Positions 24,909 to 33,770 of a stretch of DNA of 64,000 nucleotides are shown here, piece by piece. The notes below the pieces were generated by a model. That model was not told where the DNA came from, did not search any database, and worked only from the letters and a program-made list of their open reading frames with translations. Location: contig NZ_JAAMOZ010000002.1 of NCBI RefSeq assembly GCF_011758645.1, forward strand, positions 1-64,000, given 5' to 3'. The DNA is from Brooklawnia cerclae. GTDB lineage: Bacteria; Actinomycetota; Actinomycetes; Propionibacteriales; Propionibacteriaceae. Position 1 is the first letter of the stretch. Each line of letters begins with the position of its first letter. The translations under genes were made by a program, and so were the position numbers.

Positions 24909-24957
24909 TGTGGACAAGTCTGTGGGCCGCGAACCGGCGTCCACAAAGTTATCCACA
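24909..24957. other. Pair of inverted DnaA-box matches
   Basis: TGTGGACAA (24909-24917, complement TTGTCCACA) and TTATCCACA (24949-24957) are both perfect DnaA 9-mers, in opposite orientation and about 31 bp apart. They lie in the intergenic region between the antiporter and Tad genes. Function is unknown. They could also be bound by a different regulator. Confidence 0.4.
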
Positions 24958-24986
24958 GGGGGCGCCGGATGACCCGGGCCGAACCT

Positions 24987-24992
24987 TATAGT
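24987..24992 (+). promoter_or_regulatory. Possible -10 element for the Tad operon
   Basis: TATAGT lies 48 bp before the first Tad gene in GC-rich surroundings. No good -35 box is visible at the right distance. Confidence 0.35.
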
Positions 24993-25039
24993 TCAGGTGC
25001 CGCGCCTCGCCCTCCACCAGCGCGGCGAAGGGACCCCCG

Positions 25040-25747
25040 ATGGCAGCCCTCCGCACCACCTCGACGACGACCCGTCCAGACGCCGGCCGATCGAAACCGT
25101 CCGCCGCGGCACCGCAACGCCCACCCGTGCTACCACAGCGTCCGGACGACGTGCGGCTGCGCGCACGGCGCAACCCGCGGCTGATCGTCATCGGCATTCT
25201 CTGTGCCTGCCTGGGCAGCCTCGGCATGGCCTGGGCGTGGTCGACCGCCCAGGACTCGCGGACCGTGGTGGTCGTGGCGCACAGCGTCTCGCGCGGTCAG
25301 CAGATCGGGCCGGGCGACCTCACGACGACGACCCTCGGCGCCGGTGCCGGGTTGGCGACGCTGTCGTCCGAGCGGGCAGATGAACTGATCGGCCGGTACG
25401 CCCTCGTCGACATGCCCGCGGGCTCGCTGGTGGGGCCCGACTCGATCGGCGACCGGGTCGTCCCACAAGGGGCCGCCCACGTGGGCCTGCGGCTGCAGGC
25501 GGGACGGCTGCCGAACCGTCCGCTGCCGTCGGGCACCCCCGTGCTCCTGGTCGAGGTCCCCGGCCCCAGTGACCAGCAGACGGCCCCCGGCATCGAGGTG
25601 GAGGCCGTCGTGGTCAGCGCCCCCCAGGCGCTGGCCGACGGGCAGACGTGGGTGGTCGACGTGCAGGTCGACGACGCGTCGGCGGCGACCGTCGCGGCGC
25701 TCGCCGCGGTGGACCGTCTCGCTCTCGTCCGGTTGGCGGACGGCTGA
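25040..25747 (+). CDS. SAF-domain protein, CpaB/RcpC-like pilus assembly factor
   Basis: This 235-residue protein has a cytoplasmic N terminus of about 45 residues and one transmembrane helix (LIVIGILCACLGSLGMAWAW). A SAF domain follows (VVVVAHSVSRGQQIGPGDLTTTTL), with the signature turn DMPAGSLVGPDSI. In Tad systems the CpaB/RcpC protein lies on the outer face and helps form or gate the pilus exit. It is the first gene of the Tad operon, and its TGA overlaps the ATG of the next gene. Confidence 0.8.
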   Translation: MAALRTTSTTTRPDAGRSKPSAAAPQRPPVLPQRPDDVRLRARRNPRLIVIGILCACLGSLGMAWAWSTAQDSRTVVVVAHSVSRGQQIGPGDLTTTTLGAGAGLATLSSERADELIGRYALVDMPAGSLVGPDSIGDRVVPQGAAHVGLRLQAGRLPNRPLPSGTPVLLVEVPGPSDQQTAPGIEVEAVVVSAPQALADGQTWVVDVQVDDASAATVAALAAVDRLALVRLADG

Positions 25748-26541
25748 TGGGCATCGTCGTCGTGGCCTCCGCGGGAGGATCGCCAGGGACCACCACCGTC
25801 GCCCTGGGACTGGCGCTGACCTGGCCACGGGAGGTCGTCCTCGCCGACTGCGACCGGCATCCCAGCCAGGCTGTCCTGGCCGGGTACCTGAGGGGCCTGC
25901 CTGCGGGGGGCCGGGGACTCATGGGCCTGGCCCAGGCGTACCGCGAGCGCGACGGGCGCGGTGTCGTCCTCGACGACCAACTGGTCCTGCTGGCCACCGA
26001 CCCAGGGACGCGCAGGCGCTTCCTACCGGGATTCACCCATCCCCGGTCGGCCGTGCTGTTCGAACCGTACTGGCCGCGCCTGGCCGCGCAGTTCGCCGAC
26101 CTGGGCACGCGGCAGACCGATGTCGTGGTCGACTGGGGCCGGTTGGACGCCGACGGGCTGCCCGACGCCCTGGTGGAACGCGCCCGGGCCGTGCTGCTGC
26201 TGACCCGCTCGTCGTTGCCCGCCCTCGCCGCCGTCCGGTTGGCACTGCCCGCCCTGACCGAGGCGGTGGCCGATGCCAGGGCAGAGGTGCAACTGGGAGT
26301 CGTCGGCGGCGGACGCCCTTACGCCGCCGGGGAGATCTCGGCTCAACTCGGCCTCCCGTTGGTCGCCGACCTGCCATGGGACGTCCCGTGCGCCGGCACG
26401 CTGAGCGATGGTGCCCCCGAGCCGCGGCGACTCGGGCAACGTCCCTTGTGGAGAGCGCTGACGACACTCTCCCTGACGCTGGCGGGCAGAGTCGCGGTCG
26501 CCGACGCGGTGCAGCGCGGCGTTTCAGCGGGTGCACGATGA
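25747..26541 (+). CDS. CpaE/TadZ-like ATPase-fold protein with degenerate Walker A
   Basis: This 264-residue protein has a MinD/ParA-like fold: VVVASAGGSPGTTTVALGLAL at the N terminus, LADCDRHPS and VVVDWGRLD. The Walker A lysines are missing. SAGGSPGTTT stands where KGGxGKT would be, so ATP hydrolysis is doubtful. That fits TadZ/CpaE-type localisation factors, which place the pilus machine at a site in the cell. It is coupled to both neighbours by 1- and 4-nt overlaps. Confidence 0.78.
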   Translation: MGIVVVASAGGSPGTTTVALGLALTWPREVVLADCDRHPSQAVLAGYLRGLPAGGRGLMGLAQAYRERDGRGVVLDDQLVLLATDPGTRRRFLPGFTHPRSAVLFEPYWPRLAAQFADLGTRQTDVVVDWGRLDADGLPDALVERARAVLLLTRSSLPALAAVRLALPALTEAVADARAEVQLGVVGGGRPYAAGEISAQLGLPLVADLPWDVPCAGTLSDGAPEPRRLGQRPLWRALTTLSLTLAGRVAVADAVQRGVSAGAR

Positions 26542-27977
26542 GTCCGCCCCGGTCACCGTCCGAGCCGCCGCCGCTCGCGCTCGCGGACGCGTTCACTGCG
26601 CTGAACCCGCGCGTCGTCCCGCCCCGTGCCCCGGAAAGAGGTGGTCAGCGCGGACATCGTCGCCGCGACACCGCGGAGGTCGACTGGGCCGTGGTCGTCC
26701 AACTGCGGCGCAGGGCGTCCGAGACCATCACGGAGAACTCCCAGCACTGGGCCTCCGAACGCGGGCGGCCGATGCCCGCCGACGACCGGCGCATGATGGG
26801 CCGGTCGGTGATCCGCGCGGTCGTCCGGGAGCACGCCCAGAGGCTCGGGCAACAGGGCGAATCGCTGTGGCCCTTGTCCGTCGAGCAGGCCTACGCCGAC
26901 GCGGTCGAGGACGCGATCTTCGGGTACGGACGCCTGCAGCCCCTGTTCGAGATCGCCACGGCCGAGAACGTGGAGATCCACGGGTGGGACTGCGTCACGA
27001 TCCAGCACGGTGACGGGCGGCGCGAGGAGCATGCGCCGGTGGCCGACTCGGACGAGGAACTGGTCGAGGCGATCCGGTTCCTGGGCGCCAGCGCCTCGCC
27101 TGCCCGGGCTTTCGACGACGCACACCCGATGATGACCCTCGCCCTGGGAGACCGGTTCCGTCTGCACGCGATCGGTTTCGGCCTCAGCTTCCGGCCCTCG
27201 ATCGTGATCAGGCAGCATCTGCTCACCGACGTCTCGCTGCGACAGCTGGCCGACCGGGGGATGATGCCGCACGCGGTGGCCGACCTGCTGGACGCCTGTG
27301 TGCTGGCCCGCAAGTCCATCGTCATCTCCGGCGATCAGGGAGCCGGCAAGACCACCCTGCTCCGGGCGCTCATCTCCTCGATCCCCGGTGGCGAGCGCAT
27401 CGGCACGTTGGAGACCGACTACGAACTGCTCACCCACCTCCTGCCGAACCGGCGCAACATGCTCGCGCTCCAGGCGAAGGTGGGGCTCGGCGAGTACCGC
27501 GACGGCCGTCACATCGGCGAGTACACCGTCGCCGACCTCATCCCCGAGGCCCTCCGCCAGAACCTGTCGCGCCTGGTGGTCGGGGAGGTGCGCGGCGCCG
27601 AGGCCGGGGCCATGTTCGAGGCCATGCAATCGGGCGCCGGCACGATGTCGACGACCCACTCGCACTCGGCGTCGTCCACGATGGACCGCCTGGCCGCCCG
27701 CGTCGCGCAGGGCGGCGTCCTCGGCGTGGACGAGGCGTACCGGCAGATCGCGTTGAACCTGCACCTGCTCGTCCATGTGCGGCTCGTGGACGACACCTGG
27801 CGAGGAGGCGTGCGCCGGAGGTTCGTCAGCGAGATCCGGGAACTCACCGGGGCCGTCGAGAACGGCAGGCCGGTCACCCATCTGGCTTATCGCGCGGACG
27901 AACCCGGCCGGGCGACCCACGTCCATCCCAGCGCCGAACTGCTCGCCGAACTGGGACAGGCTGGGTGGGCGTCGTGA
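26538..27977 (+). CDS. tadA: Tad pilus assembly ATPase, CpaF/TadA type
   Basis: This 479-residue secretion ATPase has the CpaF features: an N-terminal helical region, YGRLQPLFE, the Walker A SGDQGAGKTTLL, the Walker B region LSRLVVGEVRGAEAG, and a histidine box STTHSHSASSTMDRL. As a hexamer on the inner membrane it powers assembly of the pilin subunits. The start ATG overlaps the previous gene (ATGA). The first ~45 residues are proline-rich and probably disordered. The 3' end overlaps the TadB-like gene. Confidence 0.93.
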   Translation: MSPPRSPSEPPPLALADAFTALNPRVVPPRAPERGGQRGHRRRDTAEVDWAVVVQLRRRASETITENSQHWASERGRPMPADDRRMMGRSVIRAVVREHAQRLGQQGESLWPLSVEQAYADAVEDAIFGYGRLQPLFEIATAENVEIHGWDCVTIQHGDGRREEHAPVADSDEELVEAIRFLGASASPARAFDDAHPMMTLALGDRFRLHAIGFGLSFRPSIVIRQHLLTDVSLRQLADRGMMPHAVADLLDACVLARKSIVISGDQGAGKTTLLRALISSIPGGERIGTLETDYELLTHLLPNRRNMLALQAKVGLGEYRDGRHIGEYTVADLIPEALRQNLSRLVVGEVRGAEAGAMFEAMQSGAGTMSTTHSHSASSTMDRLAARVAQGGVLGVDEAYRQIALNLHLLVHVRLVDDTWRGGVRRRFVSEIRELTGAVENGRPVTHLAYRADEPGRATHVHPSAELLAELGQAGWAS

Positions 27978-28843
27978 ACGGGCTGGTGGCGAGCGTGGGA
28001 GCCGGGGTGCTCGTCCTGGGCCTGTTCCTCGTCGTGACCGGCAGCGCGGCCGGGCGCCGGGTGCCGCGGCCGGGTGCCGGGCACGGGCCGGTCTCCATGT
28101 GGCGGAGGACGACGCCGCGTGCTCGCCTCCAGCTGCTGACCGGGGCGTGCCTGGGAGTGGTGGTCGCGTTCGTCACCGGGTTCGTGCCGGCCGTCGTCGT
28201 GGTTCCTGTCGTCGTCGCGCTGGTCCCGGAGCTTCTTCGCACACCGCCGCAGTCGGAGGTACGGATGCTGGAGGCACTGGACCGATGGATCAGGGCACTC
28301 GCGGCGTCGGTGTCGACCGGGAAGTCGGTGACCGACGCGATACGTGCCACCCGCGGCCAGGTCCCTACGGTGCTGGCGGCCCCGGTGCATGATCTCGTCG
28401 TCCGGCTCGACGAGCGGTGGAGCCTGCGCGACGCCGTTCAGGCGATGGCCGACGAGGTGGACTCGGCGGATGCGGACGGAGTGCTGGCGGCGTTGATTCT
28501 CGTGGGGGAACGCGGCGGGATCGGCGCGTCGGCCACCCTGGAGGTGCTGGGGGCCGGCCTGCAGGACCGGATGCGCGCGGCGCGGGAGGTGGCAGGCGAA
28601 CGGGCGAAGCCGCAGGTGGTCGTCCGGCAGGTCACCGGCATCACAGTGGTGGTGGTCGCCGCCGCCGTGGTCGTGTCACCCGGCTATTTCGCCCCCTTCG
28701 GCACACCGCTGGGCCAGGGTCTGCTGCTGGTGCTGTGTGCGGCCTACCTCGGATCGCTGGCGGCGTTGCGGCGCATCGCCACGCCCCGGCGGCGCGACCG
28801 GGTGCTGGTGAGGCTCTTCGATGCGGAGGCGACTCGTGGCTGA
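27974..28843 (+). CDS. tadB: TadB-like inner-membrane platform protein
   Basis: This 289-residue protein has a T2SSF (type II secretion F) domain, with a cytoplasmic helical core around LEALDRWIRALAASVSTGKSVTDAI and GVLAALILVGERGG. Hydrophobic helices lie at the N terminus, in the middle (two) and at the C terminus (two). It forms the membrane platform with TadC. I use GTG 27974, which gives the GTGA overlap seen through this operon. GTG 27965 is an alternative three codons upstream. Confidence 0.88.
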   Translation: MNGLVASVGAGVLVLGLFLVVTGSAAGRRVPRPGAGHGPVSMWRRTTPRARLQLLTGACLGVVVAFVTGFVPAVVVVPVVVALVPELLRTPPQSEVRMLEALDRWIRALAASVSTGKSVTDAIRATRGQVPTVLAAPVHDLVVRLDERWSLRDAVQAMADEVDSADADGVLAALILVGERGGIGASATLEVLGAGLQDRMRAAREVAGERAKPQVVVRQVTGITVVVVAAAVVVSPGYFAPFGTPLGQGLLLVLCAAYLGSLAALRRIATPRRRDRVLVRLFDAEATRG

Positions 28844-29747
28844 CCCCGTCTTCGCTGTCGCCGTGTGCACCGCCGGGCTGGCCGCGGCGGGACTGTGGGC
28901 CGCCACCGCGGGGATGCTGCGGCCGCACGCACGATTGGACGACGCCTTCGCGGTGCTCGACGGCGTGGAGCCGGCCGACCGGGTGCCCGGCGGGCAGCTG
29001 GTCGTGGACGACCCGGAGTCGCGCCTCGAACGGGTGGGGGCCTGGCTGTACTGCCGGGCGCGTCTTCCCTTGCCCGCGGCTACTGCGCGCGTGCTGATGC
29101 TCCAGGGACGGTCGATCGGCGACTATTTCGTGAACAAGCTCGTGCTCGCTGTCGCGGGTCTGTCCATGCCGGCCCTGGTCGCCTGGGCGCTGCGTCCGCT
29201 GACGGGGCCCGTGGGCGCGCTGCCCGTGGGGGCCGGGCTCGTGGCCGGCATCGTCGGCTGGCTGTGGCCCGACCTGCAGCTGCGCAACCAGTCGTCCCGC
29301 ATGCGTGCGGACGCCCAGGAAGCCCTCAACACCTTCTTCGACCTCGTGACCCTCGAACGCCTGGCCAACCTCTCGGCCACCCAGGCCCTCGAGGCCGCGG
29401 CGCAACTCTCGGACGTCCCGGTCTTCCAGCGGATCAGGGCCGCGCTCGAACGTGCGCGGCTCGAACAGCGTCCGCCCTGGCTCGATCTGCGGCAGCTGTC
29501 GGCCGACCTCGACCTGCCGCAGATCGCCGACATCGCCGACATCATGCGGCTGGACGATCAGGGGGCGGCCCTCGCGGACGTGCTCATGGCACGCGTCCAG
29601 GAACTCCGGGACGCGCATCTGGCGCGCGAGAAGGCCGAAGCACACCAGGCGACCGAGCGCATGACCCTGTGGATGTCGATCCCCGTGGTGATCTTCTCCC
29701 TCGCCTTCCTCATCCCGCCCCTGCTGAAGATCGCCGGACAGGGCTGA
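28836..29747 (+). CDS. tadC: TadC-like inner-membrane platform protein
   Basis: This 303-residue protein has a second T2SSF domain (DAQEALNTFFDLVTLERLANLSATQALEAAAQLS) between two pairs of membrane helices, the standard TadC layout. GGAGG lies 6 nt before the GTG at 28836, which I prefer to the ATG at 28821. It follows TadB with an 8-nt overlap. It is the partner of TadB in the platform that receives pilins. Confidence 0.88.
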   Translation: MADPVFAVAVCTAGLAAAGLWAATAGMLRPHARLDDAFAVLDGVEPADRVPGGQLVVDDPESRLERVGAWLYCRARLPLPAATARVLMLQGRSIGDYFVNKLVLAVAGLSMPALVAWALRPLTGPVGALPVGAGLVAGIVGWLWPDLQLRNQSSRMRADAQEALNTFFDLVTLERLANLSATQALEAAAQLSDVPVFQRIRAALERARLEQRPPWLDLRQLSADLDLPQIADIADIMRLDDQGAALADVLMARVQELRDAHLAREKAEAHQATERMTLWMSIPVVIFSLAFLIPPLLKIAGQG

Positions 29748-29844
29748 ACGACCATGCGACCACGCGACGGGCACGCGACCCGTACCACGAACACGACGAT
29801 CAGGAAAACCAGGCACGACGAACCGAACGACCGAGGAGACGACC

Positions 29845-30069
29845 ATGCCGGACCAGACAGCGACACGAGCCCCAGCCGGCCTTCGGGCCTGGCACCGAAT
29901 CGTCGGGACGATCGGCCTCTGGTCGTCCCGACGTCCACACCCCGATCAACGAGGCTTGTCACAGTCGACCGAAAACGCGGTGCTGCTCACGGGGGCGGTG
30001 GGCATAGCGGTCACCGTCATCGCGGTGGTGGGCCAATATGTCACCGAACGGCTGTCCGGGTTGCGTTGA
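29845..30069 (+). CDS. Flp-type pilin candidate
   Basis: This 74-residue protein has a basic leader followed by G37 and a hydrophobic helix (LSQSTENAVLLTGAVGIAVTVIAVVGQY). Cleavage after G37 would leave a 37-residue mature pilin, a normal Flp size. The acidic residue after the cleavage site is at mature position 6 (LSQSTE) rather than 5, and the usual GxxxxEY is replaced by STEN. GAGGAG lies before the ATG. The 97-bp gap after tadC is the longest inside this operon and may hold a pilin promoter or processing site. Confidence 0.7.
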   Translation: MPDQTATRAPAGLRAWHRIVGTIGLWSSRRPHPDQRGLSQSTENAVLLTGAVGIAVTVIAVVGQYVTERLSGLR

Positions 30070-30440
30070 GGTGCCCACGGGCGCGCGGGGCCTCGGGACG
30101 CGGCCTGAGCGAGTCCGTCCAGTGGGCGGTCGTCATGCCCGTGGTGCTGCTGGCGCTGTTCGGGCTGGTGCAGGGCGGGGTGTGGTTGGCCGGCAGGTCG
30201 GCGGTGCAGCAGGCGGCGATGGCCGCTGCCGAGCATGCGGCGTTCGCGGGCGGCAATGCGGCGCAGGCCAGATCGGTGGCCGAGAGCGTCGCGGGAGGCT
30301 CGGGGCTTCAGGTCGAGACCGTGGTCGTCCAGGAGACGGGAACCGGTGTGCGGGTCGACGTCTCGGCGCGGGTGCCGGTCGTGCTGCCCGGCCGGTGGTC
30401 GGCGGTCGAGGCCTCCGCGTTCAGGGCGAAGGAGGGATGA
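30066..30440 (+). CDS. TadE-like minor pilin
   Basis: This ~124-residue protein has RGLSESVQWAVVMPVVLLALFGLVQ near its N terminus, aligned with the pilin gene product (GLSQSTENAV) and with TadE motifs. The residue matching the conserved glutamate is glutamine (SVQWAV). The remainder is an extracytoplasmic domain with an Ala-rich helix and a beta-rich end. The best in-frame start is a TTG at 30066 that overlaps the pilin stop (TTGA). No strong ribosome site is present, so translation probably depends on coupling. Confidence 0.65.
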   Translation: MRCPRARGASGRGLSESVQWAVVMPVVLLALFGLVQGGVWLAGRSAVQQAAMAAAEHAAFAGGNAAQARSVAESVAGGSGLQVETVVVQETGTGVRVDVSARVPVVLPGRWSAVEASAFRAKEG

Positions 30441-30442
30441 CC

Positions 30443-30886
30443 ATGCTCGATGCCGTGACCAGAGGAACTGCGTCGCGTGGTGCGGCGGCCGTCGAGCTGG
30501 CTGTGCTCGTGCCGGTCGTCGGGCTCCTGCTGGCCGGGCTCGCGGGAGGAGCGCGCATCGGCTGGGCCCGCGCCCAGGTGGAGGAGGCTGCGGCCGCCGG
30601 TGCCCGCGCGGCATCCATCCCGGCGTCGGCGGGAAGCGCCCAGGCGGCCGGTCGTGCGGCGGTGGAATCGGATCTACGAACCGTCGGCGTCCACTGCCGT
30701 TCGATCGGCGTCGCAGTCGACACCAGCGCCTATGGCACCGAACCGGGAACCAGGGGCGAGGTCGTCGTGACCGTCTCGTGCGACCTCGACTTGTCGGACG
30801 CGGTGCTCGCCGGGCTGCCGGGCTCCGTCGGCATCGCGGCCACTGCGTCGGAGCCGGTGGACATGTTCCGGGTGCGTGAACCGTGA
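30443..30886 (+). CDS. TadE/TadF-like minor pilin
   Basis: This 147-residue protein has SRGAAAVELAVLVPVVGLLLAGLAGG at its N terminus, the classical TadE motif with glutamate at position 5 after the glycine. An extracytoplasmic part with two cysteines (HCRS and VSCDLD) follows. GGAGGG overlaps the first possible ATG at 30437, so I use the ATG at 30443. The protein is probably a minor pilin needed to start the pilus. It is coupled by 4 nt to the next gene. Confidence 0.75.
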   Translation: MLDAVTRGTASRGAAAVELAVLVPVVGLLLAGLAGGARIGWARAQVEEAAAAGARAASIPASAGSAQAAGRAAVESDLRTVGVHCRSIGVAVDTSAYGTEPGTRGEVVVTVSCDLDLSDAVLAGLPGSVGIAATASEPVDMFRVREP

Positions 30887-33510
30887 ACGCGGCCCGTGTG
30901 ACCGCGGTGGCTCGTGCCCTGGCCGCGGCCCTCGTGGTCGCCGCCGTCGTCGTCGGCGGGCCGCTGGCCCTGGTCCGTTTCGGGCGGTTGGGGGCGTTGC
31001 TGGGCTTCGACTGGGGCGCCGTCTGGGTGACCCGCGACGACGGCTCCCTGGTTCTCGGGGTGATCACCCTTGTGGGCTGGGGTGCATGGGCGCTCGCGAC
31101 CCTGTCACTGATCTCCGAGGTCGTCGCCGTGGCGACCCGCGAGAGGCATCGTCCGCGGCTGCCGGGGGCGGGGCTGTTCGCCCCGGCGAGCGCCGTGCTC
31201 GTCACCGCGATCATCGGGCTGGTGGCCGGGCAGGTGATCGTCCCCGCCCGTGCCCACGCGCAGGACCCGGCCGACGATGCCGGGACTCCGGCGGCGACCA
31301 CGGTGGCCTCTGCTGCGGCGCGTCCTTCCGAGGCGTCCGACCCGATGCGGAACCCGACCACCCGGACGCACCTCGTCCAGCCCGGGGACGACCTGTGGAG
31401 CCTCGCCGAGCGATATTTCGGGGACGGGACGAGATGGCGTCAGATCGCCGAGGTCAACGACACTGTACTGATCGAGGGAACCGATCTTCTGCAGCCCGGC
31501 ATGGTTCTCGCCATCCCCGCCGGGGTCGCGGACCCGCCCGATGACGGCGCCGTCACGGTGCAGTCGGGCGACACCCTGTCGGGGTTGGCCGAGACGTACC
31601 TCGGCGAAGCCGGACGATGGCCCGAGTTGGCCGCCGTCAACGGCGATCAGGTGCTCGACCCCGACCGGATCGACACCGGTTGGCAGCTCCGGCTCCCGGA
31701 GGACACCGCCACCGACGGCCCGGACGAGGAACAGGCCGCTCCCGAATCCAGGTACGCACCTACCGACGACGGCGAGCCCGTCGAGCAGTGCCCCGTCCCG
31801 GTCGATCCGGCGTCGGCGCCGGACGGGCCTGTGATCGAGGTCTCCTCGCCGGAGGCGGGCGCCGACCTGCTCCCGGCAGTCGCAGCAACTGCCGCGATCG
31901 GTTCCGTGCTCGCGGGCGGGTTGATCGGTCAGTTCAGGTGGCGGCGGCGTCAGCAGCAGGCGTCTCGTCCGCTGGGACGCCGTCTGCCGCCGATTCCGCC
32001 GGGCAGCGAGCCGATCCGCGGGGCGCTGGAGCAACTGGCTGCTTCCGCCGACCCTGTGACGTCGTCGGCGACGGTGGTCGAACTCGGCGAACGCCCGGGT
32101 GGCGGCCCGGACGGTGTCGTGCGAAGCGACCTCGAGGGTTCGGTGGTCACCGCGGTGCTGGGCGACGACGGCGACGACATCGCGATGGCGAGCGCCATCG
32201 CCCTGCAGCTGGCCTGCACGGGCGACGGGAACACGGCCGTGATCGCCGCCGGTGCGGAGTTCGGTTGGATGACGAGCCTGGACGAGCCCCGCGTCGTCAT
32301 CCGGGAGAACATCGACGACGGCATGCGCGAACTGGGGGCGTGCGTCGCACGGCGGTTGGCGTCCCTGCCCCCCGGGGCCACGGCCGCCGGACTGCGGTCG
32401 GATCCGCAACTCGCCGAGGCCTGGGCGCCACAGGTCTTCATCTTCGCGACGCCGCCGGGCTCGCCCCTACCCGCGGGCATGCGGGAGGCCGGTGTGGCCT
32501 GTGTCGTGTGCGGTGAGGTGCCCGGTGCCGGGACCGTCGTCAGCATCGGGGACGACCTCGCCGAATGCCTCGGTGTGGTGGGCCGGTTCTCCCCGCGTCT
32601 CGTCCCGCCGCCCGCCCGCCGTGCCCTCGCCGAGATCTTCGAGGCGGCCAATGCGAGCGAACTCCCCCCGGCTCCCTGGTGGAGCGAGACGTCCGGAACC
32701 GAGGAACCCACCCCCCTTCCCCTGCCGATCGCGCACCGGCCCGGCGACCTGGAGGAATCATCCGTGTCCCCACTGGCAGAAAGCTCTCACCCCGTCCTCC
32801 ACCTGCTGGGCCCGGTCAGGCTGACCGGGACACGGGGTCCGTTGCCCGCACGCGCGGTCAAACAGTGCCAGGAGTACTGCGCCTGGCTGCTCGAGCACCC
32901 CGGCAGCAGCGCGCCGGCCATGACGCAGTCGCTGCTCGTGGCCGAGGGGACTCGCCGGTCGAACATGAGCCGGTTGAGGGCCTGGCTCGGCTCCGCGCCC
33001 GACGGGACCGCCTACCTGCCTGATGCCTACAGCGGACGCATCAGCCTGCACCCGGCCGTGACCTCCGACTGGGAGACCCTGCAGCTTCTCGTCGGCGGCG
33101 GGGTCAACCGCACGGGCGACGCGGCGCTCGTCCAGGCGCTCAGCGTCGTGCGTGGCGCCCCGCTCGCGGACGCGGCTCCGGGTCAGTGGCACTGGGCCGA
33201 GCAGTTGCGGGCCGACATGACGGCGCTGGTTCGCGACATCGGCGTCGTCCTCGCCAGGCACGCGATGGCGTCGGGAGACTCCGATCTGGCAGCCTGGGCC
33301 GTCGAGCGTGCCCAGCTCGCGGCGCCGGACGACGAGCTCCTCCTCGGCCTTCGCATACGTATGGCGGACGCCGCCGGCGACCGTGCGGAGGTCGATCACC
33401 TGGTCATGCACCTCACGCGGCGCGCCCGGACGCTGGGTGTCGATCTTGCGGACGAGACGGTCGTCCTGCTGCAGCAGGTGGTCGAGGGACGGGCGAGGCT
33501 GCGGGCCTGA
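30883..33510 (+). CDS. Membrane LysM-BTAD fusion protein of the Tad locus
   Basis: This 875-residue protein starts with two to three transmembrane helices (residues ~10-110). Two LysM domains follow, LVQPGDDLWSLAERYFGDGTRW and VQSGDTLSGLAETYLGEAGRW, at ~165-275. Another helix at ~325-345 leads to a large C-terminal region ending in a BTAD-type helical domain. This LysM-plus-BTAD architecture is common next to Tad genes in actinobacteria. The LysM part would bind peptidoglycan outside while the BTAD part is cytoplasmic, so it may couple wall contact to signalling or anchor the machine. A winged-helix-like segment, ARAVKQCQEYCAWLLEH, precedes the BTAD. It is last in the operon. Confidence 0.82.
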   Translation: MNAARVTAVARALAAALVVAAVVVGGPLALVRFGRLGALLGFDWGAVWVTRDDGSLVLGVITLVGWGAWALATLSLISEVVAVATRERHRPRLPGAGLFAPASAVLVTAIIGLVAGQVIVPARAHAQDPADDAGTPAATTVASAAARPSEASDPMRNPTTRTHLVQPGDDLWSLAERYFGDGTRWRQIAEVNDTVLIEGTDLLQPGMVLAIPAGVADPPDDGAVTVQSGDTLSGLAETYLGEAGRWPELAAVNGDQVLDPDRIDTGWQLRLPEDTATDGPDEEQAAPESRYAPTDDGEPVEQCPVPVDPASAPDGPVIEVSSPEAGADLLPAVAATAAIGSVLAGGLIGQFRWRRRQQQASRPLGRRLPPIPPGSEPIRGALEQLAASADPVTSSATVVELGERPGGGPDGVVRSDLEGSVVTAVLGDDGDDIAMASAIALQLACTGDGNTAVIAAGAEFGWMTSLDEPRVVIRENIDDGMRELGACVARRLASLPPGATAAGLRSDPQLAEAWAPQVFIFATPPGSPLPAGMREAGVACVVCGEVPGAGTVVSIGDDLAECLGVVGRFSPRLVPPPARRALAEIFEAANASELPPAPWWSETSGTEEPTPLPLPIAHRPGDLEESSVSPLAESSHPVLHLLGPVRLTGTRGPLPARAVKQCQEYCAWLLEHPGSSAPAMTQSLLVAEGTRRSNMSRLRAWLGSAPDGTAYLPDAYSGRISLHPAVTSDWETLQLLVGGGVNRTGDAALVQALSVVRGAPLADAAPGQWHWAEQLRADMTALVRDIGVVLARHAMASGDSDLAAWAVERAQLAAPDDELLLGLRIRMADAAGDRAEVDHLVMHLTRRARTLGVDLADETVVLLQQVVEGRARLRA

Positions 33511-33540
33511 GCCTTTCAAGGTCACGAACGGGTCACGACG

Positions 33541-33576
33541 GTTGCCGTGGTTGCCATGTGATCATTGACCGTTGCC
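33541..33576. promoter_or_regulatory. GTTGCC repeats upstream of dctP1
   Basis: GTTGCC occurs at 33541, 33550 and 33571, and the second copy continues as GTTGCCAT. The same pair is found upstream of dctP2 (37493 and 37501). The first two copies lie just ahead of the -35 box and the third in the spacer. They are a candidate site for the locus regulator. Confidence 0.5.
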
Positions 33577-33593
33577 AAGCCGTTTCTTAGGAT
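33565..33593 (+). promoter_or_regulatory. Predicted promoter of dctP1
   Basis: TTGACC (33565-33570) and TAGGAT (33588-33593) are separated by 17 nt. The same combination, TTGACC with TAAGAT, precedes dctP2. The leader to the ATG is about 170 nt and contains a GGGAATATTCCC palindrome at 33623-33634. Confidence 0.7.
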
Positions 33594-33749
33594 CTCCTCG
33601 TCAGGTAGCTCACCCCAATCCTGGGAATATTCCCTAGTGGACAGGGTTACCTGTACCTCTCTTCGCGCTTCGGACCATGGCGGTCCATCCGACGCGGAAG
33701 CCGTCCGATTCGTTGTGGAGTTGGTTCGTTGCCGTTTGTTGCAGGACCC

Positions 33750-33765
33750 GTACCAAAGGAGGTAC
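33750..33765 (+). promoter_or_regulatory. Small hairpin holding the dctP1 Shine-Dalgarno sequence
   Basis: GTACC-AAAGGA-GGTAC could fold as a 5-bp stem with the AAAGGAGG ribosome site in the loop and right arm. The same arrangement, with a shorter loop, precedes dctP2. Confidence 0.5.
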
Positions 33766-33770
33766 ACACC

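Noticed and set aside
25569-26537. N-terminal extension of the TadA-like ATPase to 25569
   Set aside because: It would overlap the whole CpaE-like gene. The ATG at 26538 overlaps the preceding stop by 4 nt, as elsewhere in the operon.
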